From: an uncultured Thalassolituus sp.
GTDB lineage: Bacteria; Pseudomonadota; Gammaproteobacteria; Pseudomonadales; Oceanobacteraceae
NCBI GenBank assembly: GCA_913054055.1
Contig: CAJXIT010000003.1
Span: 1 to 34,274 of the forward strand
Reading direction: 5' to 3'
Length of the DNA: 34,274 nt
This document shows positions 1 to 8,717 of the stretch, one piece after another. A model generated the notes under the pieces. That model did no database searches. It saw only the letters and a list, made by a program, of their open reading frames with translations, and was not told the DNA's origin. Position numbers and translations under genes: made by a program. How positions within the stretch are numbered: the first letter of the stretch is position 1; every line of letters starts with the position of its first letter.

Positions 1-605
1 CTTAAGTAACCGCTGACGGCTTCATTGCAGATCTGAATCGCTTGATCTAACTCAGGCAGTTTTGAATACGATTCTTCTTTGGCCCAATGATAAATAGTGG
101 CAAATAAACCCGCTAACCCATCACCCTGTTCTAACTCTATATCCAGCCAGCGCTTAACGGGCTGGGTAATCACATTGAGTTCTTGTTTTAAGTAATCAGG
201 TGCCTGTGACAAACGTGACAGAATGTTATCTATTCTTTGCTCGGCCAAGCGATCATCATTTACAAATAGTTGGAAAATCCCCGCACTGATGCCATCAATG
301 CCGGAAGGTTTACGGCATCGTTGCGGCTGACCACTTTGCTGTAATTCGTTAAAGAAAATGGATTGCTTCAGATAACGCGCCATTAACTGTAAGTCTAATG
401 ACTCATTGAAATCCGTTGTTTGATAGGACCCCAGCTGGGCGAGTAATTTTTTAGATCTTTTTGTTTCAGCCTCCATGGCCGCTAAACTTGGATCACCTAG
501 CTCACCCAAGTACTGAACATCACCTAATGCCATACTGGCATCAGGGTCACTTAATACATGGGCTTTGAATTGTGACTCTAGAGTTTGAAATTCAGTGCTG
601 GTCAT
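1..605 (-). CDS. DUF885-family protein, N-terminal part (truncated by window edge)
   Basis: Open minus frame from ATG at 605 (MTSTEFQTLESQFKAHVLSDPDASMALGDVQYLGELGDPSLAAMEAETKRSKKLL...WLDIELEQGDGLAGLFATIYHWAKEE) running off position 1. It resembles DUF885 proteins by eye. Not in the supplied track because it has no stop inside the window. Confidence 0.6.
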   Translation of the reverse strand, partial: MTSTEFQTLESQFKAHVLSDPDASMALGDVQYLGELGDPSLAAMEAETKRSKKLLAQLGSYQTTDFNESLDLQLMARYLKQSIFFNELQQSGQPQRCRKPSGIDGISAGIFQLFVNDDRLAEQRIDNILSRLSQAPDYLKQELNVITQPVKRWLDIELEQGDGLAGLFATIYHWAKEESYSKLPELDQAIQICNEAVSGYL

Positions 606-675
606 AATGAGCAACCATCCTTGATTAGATTTTTATCGGGCTAGAACGAACAATCATTGACGCCTTGTATTCACA

Positions 676-1098
676 TTATTGACAGTCAAACTTTGATTGC
701 ATCTCTGCATATACATCGATCATCAGCTTCTCTAAAACGGTCATATCCACTTCAGTCAGCTTATGGATATAAATGCAATTGCTGGCTGACTTGCAACGAC
801 CAAGCTGCTTTAACTGGCGCTCGTAATTGTCCAATCCACTCATCACATAGATAGCAATGCGCCCTGGCTCCATTACGAATGACAATACAGGCCATTGCCA
901 TTGGCGACCGGTTTTATGTACACACGTGTATTCTCCAAAACCAATCACTTGCTCACCCCACATGACAGCAGGCTTACCACTCACCTTTGCCATTAGCTGC
1001 TGAAGCAGCTGGGCATCCAGCTGGCGGCGAGTTTGTTCAAAGTTACTGATGAACTGAGTCACGTCGGTGTCGTTTGCTTCAATAAATGGTTCTAACAT
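676..1098 (-). CDS. DUF1801 (YdhG-like) domain protein
   Basis: 140-aa ORF from ATG at 1098 (the track start at 1110 is a TTG). 'VMWGEQVIGFGEYTCVHKTGRQWQWPVLSFVMEPGRIAIYVMSGLDNYERQLKQLGRCKSASNCIYIHKLTEVD' matches the DUF1801 pattern. Confidence 0.7.
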   Translation of the reverse strand: MLEPFIEANDTDVTQFISNFEQTRRQLDAQLLQQLMAKVSGKPAVMWGEQVIGFGEYTCVHKTGRQWQWPVLSFVMEPGRIAIYVMSGLDNYERQLKQLGRCKSASNCIYIHKLTEVDMTVLEKLMIDVYAEMQSKFDCQ

Positions 1099-1217
1099 AA
1101 AAAATACCAATGAAATTCAAACTTAATTATAGCGTTTATCACCTGCCTTAAGAACCTCTAATCAGCATAACAGCCCCTAATTAGACCCATGACTACTGCA
1201 TGTGTTAACCCCAAATA

Positions 1218-1242
1218 GCAACATGCAAAATGCGAATGTTGC
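1218..1242. promoter_or_regulatory. inverted repeat GCAACAT-N11-ATGTTGC upstream of TonB receptor 1 (possible operator or hairpin)
   Basis: Perfect 7-bp arms 1218-1224 and 1236-1242, about 30 bp upstream of the ATG at 1272. Confidence 0.35.
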
Positions 1243-1271
1243 ACTAGACTAAAAAGAACCATCACTATTTG

Positions 1272-3671
1272 ATGCAGCCTGACAGGTGGCCCGTGATAAG
1301 ACATGCTCTTGTACCCATTGCGTTGCTAGCTGGCATAAGTGCCCAAGCTATCGATAACTTCGGAACCAGTGACCTTATGTCGCTTTCTCTTGAAGATCTA
1401 ATGGATATCAGAGTATCAACTGGCAGCCTTTCTGATAGCACATCTGCAACCTCTTCTTCCGCCATAACCATCATTCGACAAGAGCAAATAGAGCTGTCAG
1501 CAGCCAAAAACCTTGCTGTTCTTTTAGAGCAGCATGTACCTGGCCTAATGCTCATGGAGCACTCCGAAGGTAATAAGATAGGGATCCGCGGTCTAATTGC
1601 CGCTGAAAACTACAAATTACTTCTGCTGTTAAACGGAAAAAATATCACTAATATGGTGTATGAAGGCGCCATTACCGAATTAGATTTATGGGATTTAGGC
1701 GACATTGAACGAGTAGAAGTAGTTCGTGGACCAGGGTCAGTCACCTACGGCACAGGGGCAATTGCTGGCGTCATCAATATCATCACAAAATCGGCTAACA
1801 GTAATACACCCAAAACCAGTATTTCACTCATGGATAACAGAACTTACGGCAGCTCAGGCGTGAACTTCCAATATCGTTCAAAGTTTGATGATATTGGTAT
1901 TTATTCATTTTTGTCATACCGGAAAACGGATGGCGATACCTCCCCTAAATACTTCCAAATGACCACAGGTGAATCCAGTGACATTCGATATTTGGGTTAT
2001 CGAGGCATAGACACTGAAGGCCCACAACCCTATCTAGCAGATACTCAAGGTCGACCTCAAATCAAAGCGCATTTAAACCTCTCTCGCCATGACAACCTCG
2101 ATATTTGGATGCGGTATACACAGTCAGGTCAAACCCACAACTTTGGCGTGTTAAAAGAATTATCAAATGGAACAGCTGTTAACAGTAATCAACTTAGTCT
2201 GCGCAGCTTTGCCACATCTTTCGATTATTCATATTCGATAGATGATGCGTCAGCACTTAACTCAAGCTTTCTGTACAGTAACCAAGAATATATTCGCTAT
2301 CGATTACGTAACCCAGACTACACAGAAGATAGCATCCATAACATTCGCCAATATGCATTTTCACAAGAACGTATCTTAGGCACCCTAACCTACAGTTTTA
2401 AGTATGAAGATAAATTAGACCTCATCATAGGATACGAATACAGCCAAATTAATGTGAATGCGCCATGGGGAGAAAGTGATGATCATATATGGATTTACGA
2501 AGGTACTGATCTGATCAGCAGTAATACTGATAGTGTGTATATTGATGACTCCGCCCCAAGCTTGGTGGAAGAAGCAGACCCTAATGATTCCATTGAAATA
2601 GGCAGTGGATTGAGTTTTCAAACACATACACAATTATTAGAAGGTACCTATAAACTCAACTCAAACATGGAATTATTATACGCGCATCGAATCGATTTTT
2701 CTGATGTTAGCGATACCATGTATTCACCGAGATTATCCTTAACCAATCATCATAACGAACATAACATCAGCGTAATAACAACACAGCGTGCCCTTAGAAT
2801 GATGCCGCTACGCGCTCAATATATTGCCGACTTAAACAACGACAGTTCAGACCATGAAACAATAGATAGTATAGAAGCTTCCATAACCAATACAGGCTTT
2901 CACAACACATCATTAAATGTCAGAGCCTATTACAACAAAATCAAAGCGGTTGGCTTTACCGGAGATCGCCTAGAGTTTTTAAGTGATATGGAGCTGGCAG
3001 GGCTTGAGCTAGAGGGACGCTATAAAGCAGATCAGTTTGAGTTTTCTGTCAATCACGCCTATCTGGATTTAATCAGCATGAATATGAATGATGAATTAAA
3101 AGATGGAAACAGTCGTAACAACATATCTTTTGCAGACTATTACTACAATACAAGTGATAGAAATGGCTCCGCTATTCCTATCTTATTAACCAGCTATGGG
3201 AATGGTTTGAATAACTGGTCGACCAATTCAACCAAATTATTATTCACATACAATATGCTGGATAACCGTTTAAAGTCTCATCTAAATGTTCAGATCTACT
3301 GGGACTATGATGGCGCATATGATGAAATGCACATGTATCAGCAAGCTTACGACAACTTTGATACCAATTCATTATCTGCCGCTGACCTAGTTATTTTTAA
3401 TCAGCAAAAAGCCGACTTTGAAAATGAACGCGCGTTATTGGAAGCGGAAGATGCTTATGAATACGACTTCGCGCTCAATGGGTCTATGTCTTACGAATGG
3501 CAAAAAGATAAGGATTACGAATTGTCGATCTCAGTATTTATTGAGAATATATTGAACACCAAAAAGCGCTATTATGTGAGCACAGGTTCAAGTGATCCTT
3601 TCCCAGCAAGGCTCAAGTTTTTAGAAGAACCGAGAACGATTGGCGTAAATTTAAACTTAAACTTTCAATAA
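1272..3671 (+). CDS. TonB-dependent outer-membrane receptor
   Basis: About 800 aa with signal peptide (ALVPIALLAGISAQA), plug domain (SSAITIIRQEQIELSAAKNLAVLLEQHVPGL...VRGPGSVTYGTGAIAGVINIITK) and C-terminal aromatic beta-strand ending NLNFQ. Track start 1269 is TTG; ATG is at 1272. Confidence 0.9.
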   Translation: MQPDRWPVIRHALVPIALLAGISAQAIDNFGTSDLMSLSLEDLMDIRVSTGSLSDSTSATSSSAITIIRQEQIELSAAKNLAVLLEQHVPGLMLMEHSEGNKIGIRGLIAAENYKLLLLLNGKNITNMVYEGAITELDLWDLGDIERVEVVRGPGSVTYGTGAIAGVINIITKSANSNTPKTSISLMDNRTYGSSGVNFQYRSKFDDIGIYSFLSYRKTDGDTSPKYFQMTTGESSDIRYLGYRGIDTEGPQPYLADTQGRPQIKAHLNLSRHDNLDIWMRYTQSGQTHNFGVLKELSNGTAVNSNQLSLRSFATSFDYSYSIDDASALNSSFLYSNQEYIRYRLRNPDYTEDSIHNIRQYAFSQERILGTLTYSFKYEDKLDLIIGYEYSQINVNAPWGESDDHIWIYEGTDLISSNTDSVYIDDSAPSLVEEADPNDSIEIGSGLSFQTHTQLLEGTYKLNSNMELLYAHRIDFSDVSDTMYSPRLSLTNHHNEHNISVITTQRALRMMPLRAQYIADLNNDSSDHETIDSIEASITNTGFHNTSLNVRAYYNKIKAVGFTGDRLEFLSDMELAGLELEGRYKADQFEFSVNHAYLDLISMNMNDELKDGNSRNNISFADYYYNTSDRNGSAIPILLTSYGNGLNNWSTNSTKLLFTYNMLDNRLKSHLNVQIYWDYDGAYDEMHMYQQAYDNFDTNSLSAADLVIFNQQKADFENERALLEAEDAYEYDFALNGSMSYEWQKDKDYELSISVFIENILNTKKRYYVSTGSSDPFPARLKFLEEPRTIGVNLNLNFQ

Positions 3672-3690
3672 TGGCCCTATCAAGGGCCAT
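3671..3690. terminator. stem-loop ATGGCCCT-ATCA-AGGGCCAT after TonB receptor 1
   Basis: Perfect 8-bp stem with 4-nt loop directly at the stop codon, between convergent genes. No strong T-tract. Confidence 0.55.
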
Positions 3691-3699
3691 ATATCACCA

Positions 3700-3969
3700 T
3701 TATTCACCACGCTTTTTAATCAAAGGTAACCAGTGAAACAACCCTACCAACATCACCATCATAAAATCCATAGGGGATGTGCGGTCAATTTCTTTAAGCT
3801 TTTTAAAGACCACAAGAAATTCAATAAAGTGCACCACAAGCAATCCCACACCAATAAATAAAACAATACTTTCGATATCACCACCAAATGGCATAAATAG
3901 ATTCACTAGAAACATAATCCAAAATACATACAAACCTAATTTATTCATTTTATTGAACATTTTCATCAT
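3700..3969 (-). CDS. DUF1145-family small membrane protein
   Basis: 89 aa with three hydrophobic segments. 'LFMPFGGDIESIVLFIGVGLLVVHFIEFLVVFKKLKE...FHWLPLIKKR' resembles DUF1145. Confidence 0.6.
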   Translation of the reverse strand: MMKMFNKMNKLGLYVFWIMFLVNLFMPFGGDIESIVLFIGVGLLVVHFIEFLVVFKKLKEIDRTSPMDFMMVMLVGLFHWLPLIKKRGE

Positions 3970-4171
3970 CTTTCCTATTTCAATTTATTATAAGACTCCC
4001 TAGACAGTACACCTTAAACCAGTGACGCTGACAATGACATAATCCGTCATGACAAGACAATTAGTAACAATCGCCAACATTATTCTTAATCACTCTATTC
4101 CAATTCCATAACTATGATCATATTTAATATTAGAATATGATAACCCTTTATATTTAGATAGATGATTCAGC

Positions 4172-4843
4172 ATGGAAACATTCGATGACATTTACCACAG
4201 AGCGGCAAAACGTAAAGGTGGAGAAAAGGCTTTAAAGGGGTTAATTGTAAAACCGCTCTTAAAAATCAGCAATGATAAGTGGCTAGAGGAGTTTACTCGA
4301 AAAATTTTTCAAAGCGGCTTTTATTGGTCAGTGATTGATAAAAAATGGCCTGGCTTTCGTGAAGTGTTCTGGGATTTTAATATCGATAAACTATTGATGA
4401 TGCCACCCGAAATGCTGGAAGAAAAATCCAGTGACGAACGCATTGTGCGTAATTTCAAAAAGGTAAACACCATTCCAGCGAATGCCTCTATGATTCATTT
4501 TGCCAGTAAAGATCACGGCGCCCCCTTTAATGAGCTAGTCGCCAAATGGCCAAGTACAGATATTATAGGATTATGGGCATGGCTTAAAAAGCACGGAGCT
4601 AGGTTGGGTGGCAATACAGGGCCGTATACGTTGCGAAAAATGGGTAAGGATACGTTTATCCTATCCAGAGACGTAGAAGCCTATTTACGAGTGCATGACA
4701 TTATTGATGGCGGCGTACAAAGTAAAAAATCTCTTAAGGCTGCTCAAGAATTTTTTAACCAGATGCATCAGCAAAGTGGCTTGTCGTTACAAGAGATCAG
4801 CCAAATCATTGCCTTTAGTGTCGGCGACAACCACATTCAATAA
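4172..4843 (+). CDS. DNA-3-methyladenine glycosylase I-like protein
   Basis: 223 aa, 'FTRKIFQSGFYWSVIDKKWPGFREVFWDFN...IVRNFKKVNTIPANASMIHFA...GNTGPYTLRKMGKDTFILSRDVEAYLR'. Resembles the adenine glycosylase/TagI-like superfamily. Confidence 0.65.
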   Translation: METFDDIYHRAAKRKGGEKALKGLIVKPLLKISNDKWLEEFTRKIFQSGFYWSVIDKKWPGFREVFWDFNIDKLLMMPPEMLEEKSSDERIVRNFKKVNTIPANASMIHFASKDHGAPFNELVAKWPSTDIIGLWAWLKKHGARLGGNTGPYTLRKMGKDTFILSRDVEAYLRVHDIIDGGVQSKKSLKAAQEFFNQMHQQSGLSLQEISQIIAFSVGDNHIQ

Positions 4844-4959
4844 ATATGCTATAGAGGGTGGCGCCTATGATCATTAGCTGGCATTTAGGACACAGGTAAT
4901 TGGCGCTATTTTGATTTAGACTGGCCTCACTCATATTTGCAACAGGAAATAACAAGTAC

Positions 4960-5538
4960 ATGAATATCCTTATCATCAGTGGCAGCCCACGAAATAACGC
5001 CAGTTCTTTAAATGTGGCACGCTATATTGAAAAGCAACTGATCAATAGTACGGATGCCCATGTTGATGTATTTGACCTAAATACCTGCTCCTTAGAATTT
5101 TGGTCGGATCAGGCTGACGTTGACGATGCCGCAAAAAAGCTGATCAACAAAGCGGATGGATATGTGTTTGTCGTACCCGAATGGCATGGCATGGTTCCCC
5201 CAGCCTTTAAAAACCTATTTCATTACTTTAACGGCCTATTCTCCCATAAACCGGCTTATATCATAGGGGTTAGCTCAGGAACAGGTGGGCGCTATCCCAT
5301 TACAGAGTTAAGAAGTACCACCTATAAGAATAGTTTTATTAATTATATTCCTGTTAGCACGGTACTTGATAAGGTGGATGAGACCATTAATAAAAATGGT
5401 GAGTATATTGCCGAGTCAGACCATATGGCTCAACGCATAGATGATGGCTTGCAGTATTTGCTGGAATATACCCAAGCCCTTTTCAGTGTTCGTGAGTCCA
5501 ATATATTCAATGAGAAGCGATTTAAAAATGGCATGTAA
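4960..5538 (+). CDS. NADPH-dependent FMN reductase family flavoprotein
   Basis: 192 aa, flavodoxin-like start 'MNILIISGSPRNNASSLNVARYI', then 'ADGYVFVVPEWHGMVPPAFKNLFHYF' and 'GVSSGTGGRYPITELRST'. Confidence 0.85.
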   Translation: MNILIISGSPRNNASSLNVARYIEKQLINSTDAHVDVFDLNTCSLEFWSDQADVDDAAKKLINKADGYVFVVPEWHGMVPPAFKNLFHYFNGLFSHKPAYIIGVSSGTGGRYPITELRSTTYKNSFINYIPVSTVLDKVDETINKNGEYIAESDHMAQRIDDGLQYLLEYTQALFSVRESNIFNEKRFKNGM

Positions 5539-5564
5539 TATCGGTTTATTTTAAGCGACACCCA

Positions 5565-5603
5565 AAAAAGGCCGTAACAATTGATTGTTGTTACGGCCTT
5601 TTT
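5565..5603. terminator. bidirectional Rho-independent terminator
   Basis: AAAAAGGCCGTAACAA (5565-5580) / TTGATTG loop / TTGTTACGGCCTTTTT (5588-5603). Perfect inverted repeat with A/T tracts on both sides, between convergent genes. Confidence 0.92.
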
Positions 5604-5612
5604 AGTGAAGTT

Positions 5613-5783
5613 CTAATCTTTTTTTGAGAGTGTCACTTCTATATTTTTTGAAGTGCCTGCAAACCATTTTTGAACGTATAACGACCCTACAATGGGTGGC
5701 TGGCCCACTTCTGGTACTTCTTTATAGCGAACGCTGTTTTTTGTTTCTTTTTCAAATTCGAACTTTATAGTTTTATCTGTCAT
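5613..5783 (-). CDS. 56-aa conserved-looking small protein (not in ORF track)
   Basis: Complete reading ATG..TAG: MTDKTIKFEFEKETKNSVRYKEVPEVGQPPIVGSLYVQKWFAGTSKNIEVTLSKKD. Alternating strand-like pattern and GSLYVQKW motif recall a widespread small-protein family. It fills the gap between the terminator and the TPR gene. Confidence 0.75.
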   Translation of the reverse strand: MTDKTIKFEFEKETKNSVRYKEVPEVGQPPIVGSLYVQKWFAGTSKNIEVTLSKKD

Positions 5784-5800
5784 AGTATTTTAATGAACCT

Positions 5801-7060
5801 TTAATTAAACTTTACTTTTTCAGGGGCGCATACACCTGTTATCTGCTCATAACGACGTGTGTCACTGACGTCCACATTTAAGTAGTGTAAATATGCCAAT
5901 GCCTCTTTAATCTTACCCGAGATCATGGTGGCATTATAAAATGCTTTTATGGCTTGTTCTTCTTTATTTAGCTTTAATTCACTAATACCCAGCAATAGGT
6001 TTGCTCGGCTCACATATTTATCTTTTAGCGGCCAAGTGCAGGCCTCTTTAATGGTTAAATTCATATTCTTCCAATCTTGAAGCTGGTAGTACAGTTCAGA
6101 TAAGTCTAAATAGCGCTGGGTACTGTCATCGTATTTTAAAGTCGTCTTAAGTGCCTTCGCTGCTTTATCAATTTCAGCAGCCATATACCAATATCGAAAT
6201 AATCGATCAAGATTCTCAACCGTCTGATCCACATAGTACTCATTAAGCAGTTGCTGCATTAGACGGGCGGCTAAAAATGGGTTGCCTCCCTTACTTAATA
6301 AATCACACATTAACAACAAATCTTCTTGTTCAAACGCTAACCCTTTTTGTAGGGCCACCAACAATACTTCTGCCGCTTGATCGGGCTTGTTGTTTCTAAG
6401 ATGTAATTTGCTTAATCTCAACCACTGTTCACCTGAGTGATCATCAATAGAGATGATTAACTGCTGAACGTGAGCGGCATTCAAGAAATCTTCAGTGTGA
6501 AAAAACACATATAAAATCTGTTTTAAGTCGTTCAATTCTAAAACAATCTGAGATCTTTTTTGTTCTTTATATAAGCCATTGGCAATTTTAAGTGCCTCAT
6601 TTTTTTTATCTAAATGATAATAAGCCAGCATTTTTTTAATAGAAAGTTGTGGGCTAGGTACGCCTTTTAATTGTTGATATCGATCGTAACCCCGAATAAA
6701 TTCCGTGTAGTTTTTTTGTTGAAAATACAAAGCCAGTAACTCCAACATAGTGGCCTGCTGTGCGTATACAGATAATCCCTTTCCATTCAAAGAAATCAAA
6801 TAATATTCAATGGCTTTCTTAATGCTTTCTTGCGTATTCTTTTGTGCATAATGTCGTGCTAAATATCGAGCAGTACTGTCTTTCGCGTAATCATCTGTTA
6901 AAGACGACAATTCACTCTCTAGTTCAGATATGGATTTAATGGCTTGCTTAGTTTTTCCCTTGGACTCAAGTAACTCATTACTTTGATATTGATCAGCAAA
7001 AACGGTTAATGCGTGAATCGACACCAGAAGTAAGCAAATAATGTTTAATAATATCCTCAT
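5801..7060 (-). CDS. TPR-repeat periplasmic protein of TonB/TtpC operon 1
   Basis: Signal peptide at ATG 7060 (MRILLNIICLLLVSIHALTVFA) and helical TPR-like repeats. Follows TonB with TAA-C-ATG overlap. The longer track start (7207) overlaps tonB and is unlikely. Confidence 0.82.
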   Translation of the reverse strand: MRILLNIICLLLVSIHALTVFADQYQSNELLESKGKTKQAIKSISELESELSSLTDDYAKDSTARYLARHYAQKNTQESIKKAIEYYLISLNGKGLSVYAQQATMLELLALYFQQKNYTEFIRGYDRYQQLKGVPSPQLSIKKMLAYYHLDKKNEALKIANGLYKEQKRSQIVLELNDLKQILYVFFHTEDFLNAAHVQQLIISIDDHSGEQWLRLSKLHLRNNKPDQAAEVLLVALQKGLAFEQEDLLLMCDLLSKGGNPFLAARLMQQLLNEYYVDQTVENLDRLFRYWYMAAEIDKAAKALKTTLKYDDSTQRYLDLSELYYQLQDWKNMNLTIKEACTWPLKDKYVSRANLLLGISELKLNKEEQAIKAFYNATMISGKIKEALAYLHYLNVDVSDTRRYEQITGVCAPEKVKFN

Positions 7061-7061
7061 G

Positions 7062-7751
7062 TTAATAATCCCAATTGTATGGGTAGTTTTTCCACTCAAA
7101 TTCAATTTTTTGAGACACATAACGATCATAACCAATAAAGCCTTGATATCGCCATTTACTGGCAGCCAAAACGGCATTCTCTTCAAATACCCCTTTTGGT
7201 GAAGCATCTAATACTCGAATGTCTTTTACTCGCCCCTCTGAAGTCACCGTAAAAGATAACAACACCCAGCCATTTATTTTGTTGTCCCAAGCCACTTTAG
7301 GAATGATAGGTGTGCGAGTGCCCACCGGGGTAATGGTATTCATACTTTTTTGTTCAGAAGTAATATCACCATCTAAACCTTGGCTACTTGAAGAGGTATC
7401 TAGACTGGTTGGCTGAACCCAGTTTTGTTGCAATTTAGGCAGCTCAGCCATTTCTAACGGTACAGTTGAAACATGCATGTTTAAACGAATATCAATATTG
7501 TTTAAATCAGGGGTCACATCGGACATCAATTGCGTATTCAGCTCAGGGGTTGGCTCATTTTTTGGAAGCTTTTTTTGTACCGTTTTTTGCTTTTTTTGAT
7601 CTTTACCCTGATCCAATTTCTCAACTTTGAATATGGATGCTGAATCGCTTTCAATAGGCGGCAATACATCGGTTCGCACAAAACCTATCATGATGTAAAA
7701 TAACATCAGGGTAATAAAGACAGCACCGGTAGAAGAAAATATTAAGCGCAT
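7062..7751 (-). CDS. energy transducer TonB (divergent C-terminal domain), operon 1
   Basis: N-terminal TM anchor (RLIFSSTGAVFITLMLFYIMIGF), charged/Pro linker, and TonB-family C-terminus 'VLLSFTVTSEGRVKDIRVLDASPKGVFEENAVLAASKWRYQ'. Confidence 0.85.
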   Translation of the reverse strand: MRLIFSSTGAVFITLMLFYIMIGFVRTDVLPPIESDSASIFKVEKLDQGKDQKKQKTVQKKLPKNEPTPELNTQLMSDVTPDLNNIDIRLNMHVSTVPLEMAELPKLQQNWVQPTSLDTSSSSQGLDGDITSEQKSMNTITPVGTRTPIIPKVAWDNKINGWVLLSFTVTSEGRVKDIRVLDASPKGVFEENAVLAASKWRYQGFIGYDRYVSQKIEFEWKNYPYNWDY

Positions 7752-7753
7752 TG

Positions 7754-8155
7754 TTATTTTTTGGCAGCTAACGCGATGTTTTTCACACCGGCTAATTTCA
7801 CTTGATCCATAACCCCCATCAACTGCTCTGCTGATACGGCTTTGTCGGCTTGTATCACCACCGCACCTTCAGGGTTATTGGTATGCATGCGGGCAATGAT
7901 GGCTCTCACGGTTGCCACATCCACTTGCCGTTTATCAATCCACACGTCACCGCTTTCATTGATAGCAACAAAGATACTGGCTTTATCTTGTGAGACGGCA
8001 CTACTGGCTGAAGGGGCATTTACTTCAATGCCTGACTCTTTTACAAAAGACGTGGTAACGATAAAAAAGATCAACATAATGAAGACAATGTCTAGCATGG
8101 GGGTAATATCCAGCTCACTTTCATCTTGCTGCACTTGGTGCCTACGTGCTCCCAT
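7754..8155 (-). CDS. ExbD/TolR family biopolymer transport protein, operon 1
   Basis: 133 aa, 'ELDITPMLDIVFIMLIFFIVTTSFVKESGIEVNAP', the classic ExbD TM with Asp. Confidence 0.95.
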   Translation of the reverse strand: MGARRHQVQQDESELDITPMLDIVFIMLIFFIVTTSFVKESGIEVNAPSASSAVSQDKASIFVAINESGDVWIDKRQVDVATVRAIIARMHTNNPEGAVVIQADKAVSAEQLMGVMDQVKLAGVKNIALAAKK

Positions 8156-8156
8156 A

Positions 8157-8717
8157 CTACCTCCCCGAACTCATGATTGTATTGGGTGCTTGATGAAACA
8201 CGTTTAAATGATCGGCTAACTGGTCTAAGCGATATTTAATTTTATGCTGTATCGCATAATTAAAATACATGGCCGATAAAGCCAAAAATAAACCCACCAT
8301 AGTGGGCAAGGTAGCTTTGTAAATGCCTGATCCCATGGCCTTGGCGTCACTGTTACCCGTTAATGATATAATTTCAAACACACCCAGCATGCCAGTCACT
8401 GTGCCCAATAAGCCAAGTAATGGGCATACCGCGATTAACACTTTAATGGTTGAACAACCTCGCTCTAGGGATTGTTTACTTTCGGATATTAAACATTCAC
8501 GTATTTTATGGGCGTTCCAAGAGTATTGATCCGATCGTTTCATCCAGCTTGTCACCGACATATTTACACGTGATGGAAATTCGAACTGAATAAACAGAAA
8601 ACGCTCAAGAATCAAAAACCACAAAACAAATCCTACCAACAGCAATACTGTGACAACGGGGCCGCCATTAAAAAAGAACTGTTGCCAGGTATTAAGGTTA
8701 AAAATATCAAACATCAA
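8157..8717 (-). CDS. MotA/TolQ/ExbB proton channel family protein, operon 1
   Basis: 186 aa, 'STIKVLIAVCPLLGLLGTVTGMLGVFEIISLTGNSDAKAMGSGIYKATLPTMVGLFLALSAM'. Confidence 0.95.
   Translation of the reverse strand: MMFDIFNLNTWQQFFFNGGPVVTVLLLVGFVLWFLILERFLFIQFEFPSRVNMSVTSWMKRSDQYSWNAHKIRECLISESKQSLERGCSTIKVLIAVCPLLGLLGTVTGMLGVFEIISLTGNSDAKAMGSGIYKATLPTMVGLFLALSAMYFNYAIQHKIKYRLDQLADHLNVFHQAPNTIMSSGR

Noticed and set aside
1265-1555. Minus-strand 96-aa ORF opposite TonB receptor 1
   Set aside because: Antisense to a strong CDS; Cys/Ser/Arg-rich composition with no domain-like pattern.
4025-4062. TGACATAATCCGTCATGACAAG region with PhoB-like half-sites before the glycosylase-like gene
   Set aside because: Half-sites are 15 bp apart and partly inverted. 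More likely a chance or unrelated palindrome.
4695-4877. Plus-strand 60-aa ORF overlapping the glycosylase-like gene end
   Set aside because: Out-of-frame overlap; the 223-aa frame is far more protein-like.
7061-7207. N-terminal extension of the TPR gene in the ORF track (start 7207)
   Set aside because: It would overlap tonB by about 145 bp. A signal peptide begins at ATG 7060 directly after the tonB stop.
7842-8207. Plus-strand 121-aa ORF opposite ExbD
   Set aside because: Antisense shadow ORF of a clearly conserved ExbD gene. The same shadow appears opposite the second ExbD (29417-29668).
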